In this document: positions 1 to 6,727 of the stretch, piece after piece
Position numbering within the stretch: the stretch's first letter is position 1
Layout: the number at the start of each line of letters is the position of its first letter
Assembly (NCBI RefSeq): GCF_012911845.1
Contig: NZ_JAAXCU010000057.1
Span: forward strand, 1 to 64,000
Length of the DNA: 64,000 nt
Direction of reading: 5' to 3'
Source of the DNA: Bacillus sp. RO2
GTDB taxonomy: Bacteria; Bacillota; Bacilli; Bacillales; Bacillaceae_I
Translations under genes and position numbers: made by a program
Notes under the pieces: model-generated
What the model saw: the letters and a program-made list of their open reading frames with translations, nothing else
The model's database searches: none
What the model was told of the DNA's origin: nothing

Positions 1-275
1 CACACCTTGCACTGCAGGCAGCAGGGGGAACTGGTCGTGAAAAAGTGTGTCTCCATGACACCCTGCTACCTTCCGTTCCAGGTGTTCGCTTTCCGCGGGA
101 CGGTGCTTGAGCCTCCTCGGCTTCGCCTGTGGGGTCTCAAGCTACCGTTATCCCCCGCAGGAGTCTCACACCTTGCACTGCAGGCAGCAGGGGGAACTGG
201 TTGTGAAAAGTGTGTCTCCATAACACCCTGCTACCTTCCGTTCCAGGTGTTCGCTTTCCACGGGCGGTTTGGGAG
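1..275 (-). repeat. REP-like interspersed element, one copy plus a truncated second copy
   Basis: A segment of about 97 bases starting at the window edge (1-97) recurs nearly exactly at 167-265. Between them, 85-166 is the reverse complement of a core also found on the + strand at 50706-50786. The core contains an internal dyad (GCTTGAG at 105-111 against CTCAAGC at 136-142), so it can fold into a long hairpin. The second copy loses the core soon after position 265. A short open frame crosses this region but looks like an accident of the repeat. No transposase is present, so a REP- or MITE-like palindromic element is the best description. Confidence 0.7.
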
Positions 276-296
276 CCTATCTATAGCAAAAAACGA

Positions 297-324
297 AAAG
301 GTCTACTTCATCGCGTAGACCTTT
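297..324 (-). terminator. Terminator of the BsuPI-type lipoprotein gene
   Basis: Perfect 10-bp stem (AAAGGTCTAC / GTAGACCTTT) with an 8-base loop. Read on the minus strand it is followed by a T-rich tract, and it lies just past the stop of the minus-strand gene at 396. Confidence 0.65.
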
Positions 325-395
325 GCCGGGAAAATCTTCTTATTCTATTATAGGTTTTTTGGAGGGCAGTTACAACCTCGTGACAAATGTACATC

Positions 396-956
396 TTATT
401 CGACTGTGAAGGTTTCTTTTGCTGTCGCGTGATGGTTTGCGTCCGTAAAGATGAATTGGATGGTGTAGTCTCCTGGTGGGAGGTCTGCAACTAAGTCACT
501 GTAGGAAATAGGGTATTCTAATGCTTCTCCTGGTGCTAAAATCATTTCTTTTATAGCTTGGGTGTACATCATGCCTTCAGACAATTTTTTAACTGCACTG
601 CCGGATTCGTTGTATACCACATAATCGTATTCCTGACCGGAAGAGAAGTAGATTTCAGCATCCTCCTCCTTGTTGTTAGTAACTTTAAAAAGAAAATCCT
701 CGTTTTGGCGGTCAACTTGGACTTCAAGTTCTTCTTTGTTTAATTCGTTTGTTTCTAGCTTCTTTCTTGCCTCTTCTTTTGATTTGATAGGATCACTTGA
801 TTCTTTTGAATCTGCAGGAGAATCATCTACTTCTTTCCCTTCATTTACTGGTGTATTTCCTTCTATTATGTCGGGGCTGCCCTGGGACGAGTCTCCGTTC
901 GTTCCACAAGCAGTCAATATTAAGAACATTAGTAGTAATGTCATTATTTTATTCAT
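396..956 (-). CDS. Lipoprotein with BsuPI-type proteinase-inhibitor-like domain
   Basis: 186 residues. The N-terminus is a lipoprotein signal with lipobox LTAC (Cys17), followed by a Ser/Glu/Asp/Lys-rich linker to about residue 75. The C-terminal ~105 residues have the Ig-like beta pattern of the BsuPI family (PF12690): a FLFKVTNN strand, a QEYDYVVYN segment, and an APGE...Y turn before a closing PPGDYTIQF strand. In B. subtilis, BsuPI is an intracellular inhibitor of the major intracellular protease; lipoprotein versions such as this are exported and their target is unknown. The ATG at 956 is preceded by GGAGG. The gene is monocistronic and divergent from the amidase gene. Family assignment is by pattern only; inhibitor activity is not implied. 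Confidence 0.75.
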   Translation of the reverse strand: MNKIMTLLLMFLILTACGTNGDSSQGSPDIIEGNTPVNEGKEVDDSPADSKESSDPIKSKEEARKKLETNELNKEELEVQVDRQNEDFLFKVTNNKEEDAEIYFSSGQEYDYVVYNESGSAVKKLSEGMMYTQAIKEMILAPGEALEYPISYSDLVADLPPGDYTIQFIFTDANHHATAKETFTVE

Positions 957-1027
957 GGTTCATCCTCCATTCTTGTAATTTGGGCTAACGGAATTAGTCA
1001 TTCCCTTTCTTTTCTTCACTATATATG

Positions 1028-1051
1028 AACTATACCCCTCTTTGTATAGTT
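1028..1051. promoter_or_regulatory. Inverted repeat between divergent genes
   Basis: AACTATAC (1028-1035) and GTATAGTT (1044-1051) form a perfect 8-bp inverted repeat in the intergenic region between the divergent lipoprotein and amidase genes. It has no T-tract, so an operator or promoter-embedded dyad is more likely than a terminator. The regulator is unknown. Confidence 0.35.
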
Positions 1052-1146
1052 AGACGAAAAAATATATAAAAGGTTACGAAGGGATAATTCGTTCCTTCTC
1101 TGTTAGTAGAACATGGAAAATAAATTGGAAGGAAGAGGTGGAATGT

Positions 1147-1935
1147 ATGATAGTTGTGTTAGACGCGGGTCATGGTTATGGTACACCTGGTAAGCGAACG
1201 CCAGAAGGGATGAGAGAATATGAATTTAATAGGAAGGTTGCCGAGTATGCAAAACAAGAACTGACTGGCTATCAAGATGTGGAGGTCCTATTCACCCATT
1301 CGGATGAAAGGGATGTACCTTTAAAAGAACGCACAGAAAATGCCAATGCTTGGGGGGCCAAGGCATTTGTCTCTATTCATGCCAACGCGTTTGGAAATGG
1401 AGGATGGAATACGGCCAAAGGAATTGAAACATATTGTCCAGTTGTAAACTCGCCCAATTCTGATCGTCTTGCCAATACGATACACAGCAGACTTATACAA
1501 GCAACTGGAAGAAAAGATAGAGGGATAAAATCAGCCAATTTCCATGTTCTCCGCGAAACAACAATGGCATCCATCTTGTGTGAATGCGGATTTATGACTT
1601 ACTTTCCAGAAGCACAGTTATTGAAAACGGATAGCTACCGTAGAACATGTGCCTTGGCTATTGCAGGAGGATTAGTAGAATATCTCAATCTAAAACTTAA
1701 AGCAACACCACCACCGTCAACAAGAATAAATAAGGTGCAAGTAGGGGCATTCCGTGAAAAGGAAAATGCAGATAGTCTTGCAGCAGAACTCAATAGAAAG
1801 GGCTTTAACACCTTTGTGTTCAGAGAAGATAATCTTTACAAAGTACAGGTAGGGGCTTTCTCTCAAAAAGAAAATGCAGACCGTTTGGCTGCGACATTAA
1901 GGTCCCAAGGCTATACGACCTTTATCAGTATCTAA
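1147..1935 (+). CDS. N-acetylmuramoyl-L-alanine amidase with two SPOR-like repeats (CwlC-like)
   Basis: 262 residues from the ATG at 1147; a GTG at 1138 is in frame but overlaps the ribosome binding site (GAAGAGGTGG). Residues 1-175 are an Amidase_3 domain: DAGHG (zinc His), Glu in REYEFN, VSIHANA (zinc His) and CECGF (catalytic Glu). Residues ~195-262 hold two ~35-residue SPOR-like repeats, each with a VQVGAF core. There is no signal peptide. This layout matches B. subtilis CwlC/CwlH, mother-cell amidases that reach the wall by lysis, although the N-terminus also resembles phage endolysins. It cleaves the bond between MurNAc and L-Ala in peptidoglycan. There are no phage genes nearby, which favours the sporulation role; no clear sigma-K promoter was seen. 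Confidence 0.8.
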   Translation: MIVVLDAGHGYGTPGKRTPEGMREYEFNRKVAEYAKQELTGYQDVEVLFTHSDERDVPLKERTENANAWGAKAFVSIHANAFGNGGWNTAKGIETYCPVVNSPNSDRLANTIHSRLIQATGRKDRGIKSANFHVLRETTMASILCECGFMTYFPEAQLLKTDSYRRTCALAIAGGLVEYLNLKLKATPPPSTRINKVQVGAFREKENADSLAAELNRKGFNTFVFREDNLYKVQVGAFSQKENADRLAATLRSQGYTTFISI

Positions 1936-1960
1936 AGAGACCCTTTCTTTGGGTCTTTTT
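1936..1960 (+). terminator. Terminator after the CwlC-like amidase gene
   Basis: AGACCC / GGGTCT stem with a TTTCTTT loop followed by a T run, directly after the stop codon. Confidence 0.6.
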
Positions 1961-2071
1961 AAAGTCGACATTCTTTTCTTCAAAATTAGGAAAAAAACAG
2001 GGAAAATGTACTTATATATCGAAATAAAGAAATAGACGAAAGAATGATGTTTCATAGGGGGATATAGAACG

Positions 2072-2389
2072 ATGAAAAACATAGATTGGAAATCAATATT
2101 TAAGCGTACAGCTAATTTTATCTGCTTCGCACTTTCACTAATATTTTTAATATACAATATTAGTATCGTGGGGTTCTTTTATTTACTTGTAACTTTTGGA
2201 GAAACTCAAGGGACTATGATCTATTCTCTAATTAGCGTGGCGGGGATTCTTCTTGTGATTATTCCGCTTGTATTTAAGTTGGCTAAATATAAATTCTATT
2301 ATTTTGCTTTAATAGGGCTTCATTTTATGGCCGCTTTATTACCTATTGTCATGAAGAATATGTCTAGTGTGTTTGGGAAAATATTATAA
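2072..2389 (+). CDS. Small membrane protein, unknown function
   Basis: 105 residues with three predicted transmembrane segments (about residues 15-40, 48-68 and 75-95) and a basic N-terminus (KSIFKR). The start has an AGGGGGA ribosome binding site at about 2055. I recognise no family motif. It stands alone between the amidase and sortase genes on the same strand. It could be a YesK- or DUF-type small integral membrane protein, but no function can be supported from the sequence. Confidence 0.6.
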   Translation: MKNIDWKSIFKRTANFICFALSLIFLIYNISIVGFFYLLVTFGETQGTMIYSLISVAGILLVIIPLVFKLAKYKFYYFALIGLHFMAALLPIVMKNMSSVFGKIL

Positions 2390-2476
2390 TTTGCTAGACT
2401 CTCTGTTGTTGAGGTTTTTCTTAAATTAGGTAAAATGAAAATGAGAAGAAATAAATTTAAGAGGTGAAAATAAATT

Positions 2477-3085
2477 TTGAAAAAGGGTATGATAGTGGGC
2501 ATTCTGTTTATCTTTACTGGTCTTTCTTTTATAGGCTACGGTTTATTCGAAAAAATCAGTACGGATAGAAAAACAGAGGCGGCACTAAAAGATGCTGTTT
2601 CTATAACCAAGGGTATGGTAGGCGAAAAGGACACCCCGGATAAAAAAGAACGCCCGAAAAAGCCCGATGATTTTGCACCTGAGACAGGAGAAGTAGTCGG
2701 GCTGCTGAAAATTCCTAGACTTGAAGCCGAGCTCCCAATAGTTGAAGGAACGGATCCTGCAGAGTTGGAAAAGGGAGTAGGCCATTTTAAAGGTGCATCT
2801 TTTCCAGGTGAAGAGGGCCAAATCGTGTTTTCAGGTCACCGAGATACTGTGTTCCTTCGCTTAGGTGAATTGGAAATCGGAGATAGATTCTATGTGAATA
2901 TGCCATATGGGGAATATATGTACGAAATCTATGATTCTAAAATAGTGGATGAAGATGATAGAACAGTAATTACCCTGCAAAAGGAAAAAGAGGATCTCCT
3001 CTTAACTACATGCTATCCTTTTACACTGACTGGAGCGGCTCCTGAAAGATATATACTTTATGCTAAACCTGTTGATTCAAGATGA
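2477..3085 (+). CDS. Class D sortase
   Basis: 202 residues from a TTG start (GAGGTG upstream). There is a single N-terminal membrane anchor (about residues 5-24), a charged linker, then the sortase beta-barrel from about residue 75. The catalytic His lies in FSGHRDT and the catalytic Cys in LLTTCYPF, the class D version of TLxTC; the Arg downstream in APERYIL completes the triad. Such enzymes cleave LPXTA/LPXTG-type signals and link proteins to peptidoglycan. No protein encoded in the window carries a recognisable C-terminal sorting signal, so its substrate is elsewhere. This is notable because the surface proteins here use non-covalent CWB2 anchors. Confidence 0.85.
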   Translation: MKKGMIVGILFIFTGLSFIGYGLFEKISTDRKTEAALKDAVSITKGMVGEKDTPDKKERPKKPDDFAPETGEVVGLLKIPRLEAELPIVEGTDPAELEKGVGHFKGASFPGEEGQIVFSGHRDTVFLRLGELEIGDRFYVNMPYGEYMYEIYDSKIVDEDDRTVITLQKEKEDLLLTTCYPFTLTGAAPERYILYAKPVDSR

Positions 3086-3087
3086 GG

Positions 3088-3109
3088 ACACCTTTCGAGG
3101 TGTTTTTTT
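3088..3109 (+). terminator. Terminator after the sortase gene
   Basis: ACACCT-TTCG-AGGTGT hairpin followed by seven T residues, beginning three bases after the stop codon. Confidence 0.85.
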
Positions 3110-3521
3110 ATTTTCTCTCTATCGACAAAAAACTAAAGGACACTTACCAAAACTTTAATCCATACTTTCTTAATCATGCAGCACTCTTCCTGTATTAGTA
3201 ATCTTTATTTTTGATTATATGGTCAATGTTAATCTAACACCATATATATATTGAAAAAAATGCTTTATCATGTAGTATTTGTAGAATTTTATGAAATTTG
3301 ATCAATTTGACATACTTTAATTAACGTTAAATATTACTTTCCCTTTACAATATAGGTTGAAAGTGGATTTTTCGAACATATCAAATTATAATATTTTCTT
3401 AGGTGTAACTTGTGTTTTCCACAGTAATTCTATATATTTTAAATCACTATAAAGAAATATTTATTTGTTAATATAAAATCATCATTATACCAGTTATCAT
3501 CCCAAGGAGGATTTACAGAAT
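3110..3521. other. AT-rich intergenic region with no gene seen
   Basis: About 410 bases of very AT-rich sequence between the sortase terminator and the dehydrogenase gene. It has no open frame with a ribosome binding site. It ends with AAGGAGGA just upstream of the dehydrogenase start and presumably holds that gene's promoter and leader, but no single promoter stands out. Confidence 0.5.
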
Positions 3522-4802
3522 ATGAACAGAAAAATAGCAGTTGTAGGGCTAGGTTATGTTGGGTTACCGGTAGCGGTTGAATTTGGTAAAAACCATAAGA
3601 TCATAGGCTTTGACATTAATCAAAATAGAATCGATACATTAAAGCAAGGAATTGATTACACAAATGAAGTAACATCTGAGGACCTGGTGAAAGCGAACAT
3701 TGACTTTACGATGGACGAATCAGACTTATCACAAGCAGATTTTATTATAGTAGCAGTTCCAACTCCAATCTATAAACATAATGTTCCCGACCTTACTCCA
3801 TTAAAGAAAGCCTCTGAAACAGTGGGCAGAAACCTTTCTAAAGGAACAATCGTGGTTTACGAATCCACTGTTTATCCTGGTGCAACAGAAGAAGTTTGCT
3901 TACCTATATTAGAAGAACAATCAGGATTAAAAGGTGGAGAAGATTTCTTTATCGGGTATTCACCTGAAAGAATCAATCCTGGAGATAAGGAACGTACATT
4001 CAGAACAATCACGAAAATAGTATCGGGACAAAACGAAGAAATCCTTGAAATAGTAGCTTCTGTGTACAATTCAGTTGTAGAAGCTGGCGTGTATAGAGCT
4101 AGTACAATTAAAGTAGCAGAAGCAGCAAAAGTAATTGAAAATACACAAAGAGACTTAAACATTGCACTAATGAATGAATTAGCATTAATCTTTGACCGTT
4201 TAGATATAGACACAGATGAAGTTCTCCAAGCTGCAGGGACAAAATGGAACTTCCTTCGTTTCTCTCCTGGATTAGTAGGAGGACACTGCATTGGTGTTGA
4301 TCCATATTACTTAACGTCCAAAGCGGAAAGTGTCGGATATCATCCAGAAGTAATCTTGGCAGGTCGTCGCATAAATGAAAATATGGGCAAGCACATTGCC
4401 ACTTCTTTAATAAAAGAGATGATCAAAAAAGATATGAAGATCCAGGGAGCAAAAGTAACCGTCCTTGGATTAACTTTCAAGGAAAATGTACCAGACTTGA
4501 GGAATTCCCGAGTTATTGATGTAATCGATGAACTAAAGGAATTCGGTGTGGAAGTACAAGTAACAGATGCTCACGCTGAAAAAGAAGACGCCATCAGAGA
4601 ATACGGAATCGAACTAATGGACTACGAAAACCTACAACCAGCCGATGCAGTAATTTTCGCAGTACCACACCAAGAATACGTAGACAAAGGCTGGAGCCAA
4701 TTTGGAAATCTTCTAAAAGAAGAATCTGGAGTGGTAGTGGATATTAAGAGCAAGTTGGTAAAAGAAGAATGTCCGGAGAATGTTACTCTGTGGAGATTAT
4801 AA
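3522..4802 (+). CDS. UDP-N-acetyl-aminosugar 6-dehydrogenase (WbpA/TviB-like)
   Basis: 426 residues. An N-terminal Rossmann domain begins VGLGYVGLP; the central domain carries ESTVYPG and SPERINPG; the catalytic Cys is in GGHCIGVDPYYL; the C-terminal UDP-binding domain includes GLTFKENVPDLRNS. GGHCIGVDP and SPERINPGD are typical of enzymes that oxidise UDP-GlcNAc, UDP-GalNAc or UDP-ManNAc, in contrast to TuaD/Ugd (GGSCFPKD), also in this window. It should make a UDP-aminouronic acid for a surface polysaccharide. It has an AAGGAGGA ribosome binding site and stands alone with its own terminator, 7 kb upstream of the tua genes. The exact substrate cannot be read from the sequence. Confidence 0.85.
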   Translation: MNRKIAVVGLGYVGLPVAVEFGKNHKIIGFDINQNRIDTLKQGIDYTNEVTSEDLVKANIDFTMDESDLSQADFIIVAVPTPIYKHNVPDLTPLKKASETVGRNLSKGTIVVYESTVYPGATEEVCLPILEEQSGLKGGEDFFIGYSPERINPGDKERTFRTITKIVSGQNEEILEIVASVYNSVVEAGVYRASTIKVAEAAKVIENTQRDLNIALMNELALIFDRLDIDTDEVLQAAGTKWNFLRFSPGLVGGHCIGVDPYYLTSKAESVGYHPEVILAGRRINENMGKHIATSLIKEMIKKDMKIQGAKVTVLGLTFKENVPDLRNSRVIDVIDELKEFGVEVQVTDAHAEKEDAIREYGIELMDYENLQPADAVIFAVPHQEYVDKGWSQFGNLLKEESGVVVDIKSKLVKEECPENVTLWRL

Positions 4803-4809
4803 AAAGGGA

Positions 4810-4839
4810 GAGCTTGGATGATAATCCAAGCTCTTTTTT
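4810..4839 (+). terminator. Terminator after the dehydrogenase gene
   Basis: GAGCTTGGA / TCCAAGCTC perfect stem followed by a run of T, ten bases past the stop. Confidence 0.9.
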
Positions 4840-4923
4840 CTATTTGAGCAATAATTAAATACCTAAGTTTGTTTTTGAAAGTGTTGCCACTTTTCCACCT
4901 TCTTTTCATAGGATTAAACGAAA

Positions 4924-4955
4924 GAAGCTTTCCAGCCGAGTGACTGGAAAGCTTC
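4924..4955 (-). terminator. Terminator of the acyltransferase gene
   Basis: Perfect 12-bp stem GAAGCTTTCCAG / CTGGAAAGCTTC immediately downstream (minus strand) of the acyltransferase stop, followed by a T-rich stretch. Confidence 0.8.
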
Positions 4956-4957
4956 TA

Positions 4958-6040
4958 TTATGCTGATCTTGGTATGTTGTTTCGTTTGGTGTTTTTTAAT
5001 TTCGGCACTGTAACCAAGTATTGATCGTAAGGTAACAGTTGAATGACTCTGACAAATAAAATGGAAGCTAAAAGAATGGCTAGAAACACAAATGGGAAGT
5101 TTAGCGTTGTCCAGATGGAATCTGGCATATAATGGACGAAAAGGTAAATGATAAACATATGAACCAGATAAATGCCCATGGATAGCTGCCCTACTTTTGT
5201 AAAAGCCTGTTTCAATAAATTCAATTTGGAAATATAGTCATACGTACCAATTAAAGTGACAAAGATAACAGGAATATAAATAAAGTTCAAAGGTCTGTTG
5301 GATGAAACAGATCCATTCGCATTGTACTCATATACCGTTAATACAATGATAAAAATAGAAGCGATCAATGAAACAAGTTTAATTTTTTTGGAAAGAGAAT
5401 AGATTTTTTCCCAGTTATATGCGGCAAAACCGCCATAAATAAAAAAGAAAATCCAATTAAGAAAAAGAGCACGTTGAGAAAATGCGTATTGTATTAACTC
5501 ATTATTAAAGCTTGGTGTAAACAGTTCAACAAAATAGTAGTTTATTACTAGTGAAACAAAGAGCAGTACAGTCCATAATTGATTGGAGCGTATTTTCTGC
5601 AATAAAGGAAAAAGCAAGTAAAACTGAAAAACGATAGACATAAAATATAGATGAACGTAAGAGTTTCCTAATAAAAAGTCGATAGTAAAAATTTTCTTCC
5701 CTTCGTCTAAGGGTGTAGCGCCTTCTAATAGTACTAGGAGAAAGATATAAAATATACTCCAAAATAAAAATGGAGAACCGACTTTTACAAATCTAGATGT
5801 AACAAATTTATTCAGTTGGAAACCTTTTTGCCTTACATGATAAAAAAGTAAAAAGCCACTAATTACAGCAAAAAGAGGTGTACCAAATCTACCAATCTGA
5901 TTAAAAAAGAATGTTATATCGTTATACCCATCCTGCTGGTAATAATAAGTGGCGGAAACATGCACTAATACAACAAGCAGACATGCAACAGCTCTAATTA
6001 GATGGATTTCTTCTATATAATTTGATTTTTGATTTTTCAT
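4958..6040 (-). CDS. Acyltransferase 3 family integral membrane O-acyltransferase
   Basis: 360 residues with about ten transmembrane helices. The N-terminal IHLIRAVACLLVVLVHV segment is the Acyltransferase_3 (PF01757) signature with the conserved Arg and His; a GTPLFAVISGFLL motif follows. Family members transfer acetyl or other acyl groups to sugars of surface polymers or peptidoglycan. An in-frame GTG lies nine bases upstream, but the ribosome binding site (AAGGAG, complement of 6049-6054) overlaps it, so the ATG at 6040 is the start. Monocistronic, between the aminosugar dehydrogenase and lytA. A role in acetylating the wall polymer made by neighbouring genes is inference. Confidence 0.8.
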   Translation of the reverse strand: MKNQKSNYIEEIHLIRAVACLLVVLVHVSATYYYQQDGYNDITFFFNQIGRFGTPLFAVISGFLLFYHVRQKGFQLNKFVTSRFVKVGSPFLFWSIFYIFLLVLLEGATPLDEGKKIFTIDFLLGNSYVHLYFMSIVFQFYLLFPLLQKIRSNQLWTVLLFVSLVINYYFVELFTPSFNNELIQYAFSQRALFLNWIFFFIYGGFAAYNWEKIYSLSKKIKLVSLIASIFIIVLTVYEYNANGSVSSNRPLNFIYIPVIFVTLIGTYDYISKLNLLKQAFTKVGQLSMGIYLVHMFIIYLFVHYMPDSIWTTLNFPFVFLAILLASILFVRVIQLLPYDQYLVTVPKLKNTKRNNIPRSA

Positions 6041-6143
6041 ATGGTTCACTCCTTGGTTGAAAGGCCACCAACATTGTAACTAAATTATACTCGCATAACA
6101 ATGGTTAAAAATTGAAGTAGAGCAAAATGATACTAATAATTTA

Positions 6144-6172
6144 TTGACTAATCTTATTCAGTTTTTTAGTAT
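6144..6172 (+). promoter_or_regulatory. Candidate sigma-A promoter for lytA
   Basis: TTGACT, a 17-base spacer, then TAGTAT, ending 36 bases before the lytA start codon. Confidence 0.5.
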
Positions 6173-6208
6173 GGTTTATGTGTTTATAATGAGAGAGGAG
6201 GAAATGTA

Positions 6209-6574
6209 TTGAAAAAACTTGCGGTATTAATGTTCTCGCTTTTAATGATATTGTCAGCCTGTGGTACTTCCGCTGACAACAATAGTGGTCAAACTGAGTC
6301 AAGCGAGGAAGCTGTCGATTCTAATGCTAGTCAAGGAAAATCGAATGAAAATGGTGCTGAAGAAGATGCTAACGTTCAACAATCTGTTGGTGTGTTTAAG
6401 GGATGGGCAGATAATCATACGATTGAAGTAGAAACTGACAACGGCTATGTTACATATTATGTATCCCCTGACAAGCAAGAAGCTGTAAATGCGGTGGAAG
6501 AGGGATCAGAGGTTACGATTAGCTTTATCGAAAATGAAGGCAGAATGGAACTTCAAAGTGTTCAAGCAAACTAA
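6209..6574 (+). CDS. lytA: LytA-like acidic lipoprotein
   Basis: 121 residues from a TTG start (AGAGGAGG upstream). There is a lipoprotein signal with lipobox LSAC at Cys17, an Asn/Ser/Glu linker, and a C-terminal domain of about 60 residues. Its WADNHTIEVETDN segment and closing EGSEVTISF strand resemble the domain of B. subtilis LytA (ADTHTIEV...DN). LytA is a 102-residue acidic membrane lipoprotein encoded with LytB and LytC. The following genes here are lytB and lytC homologues, which supports the assignment. A terminator lies between this gene and lytB. Its molecular role is not firmly known even in B. subtilis. Confidence 0.75.
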   Translation: MKKLAVLMFSLLMILSACGTSADNNSGQTESSEEAVDSNASQGKSNENGAEEDANVQQSVGVFKGWADNHTIEVETDNGYVTYYVSPDKQEAVNAVEEGSEVTISFIENEGRMELQSVQAN

Positions 6575-6578
6575 TCAG

Positions 6579-6609
6579 AAAAAAGCATCCTGTAGGGTGC
6601 TTTTTTTTT
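6579..6609 (+). terminator. Terminator between lytA and lytB
   Basis: AAAAAAGCATCCT-GT-AGGGTGCTTTTTT hairpin with a T9 tract directly after lytA. Confidence 0.75.
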
Positions 6610-6727
6610 GGTTTTTTTGATGATATCTGACAATATCCTACAAAATAACTGTTCACTCACTGGAAATGTTTTGATAGATTAGTAATATAGAGATAAATAG
6701 GAAAACTTTAAGGAGGATACATAAAAA

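Noticed and set aside
7-318. 103-codon open frame at the window start
   Set aside because: It follows the directly repeated REP-like element, so the protein contains the same repeat twice; no ribosome binding site.
1147-1935. Prophage endolysin
   Set aside because: The amidase has some endolysin-like sequence, but there is no holin or other phage gene nearby, and the two SPOR-like repeats without signal peptide fit CwlC-type sporulation amidases.
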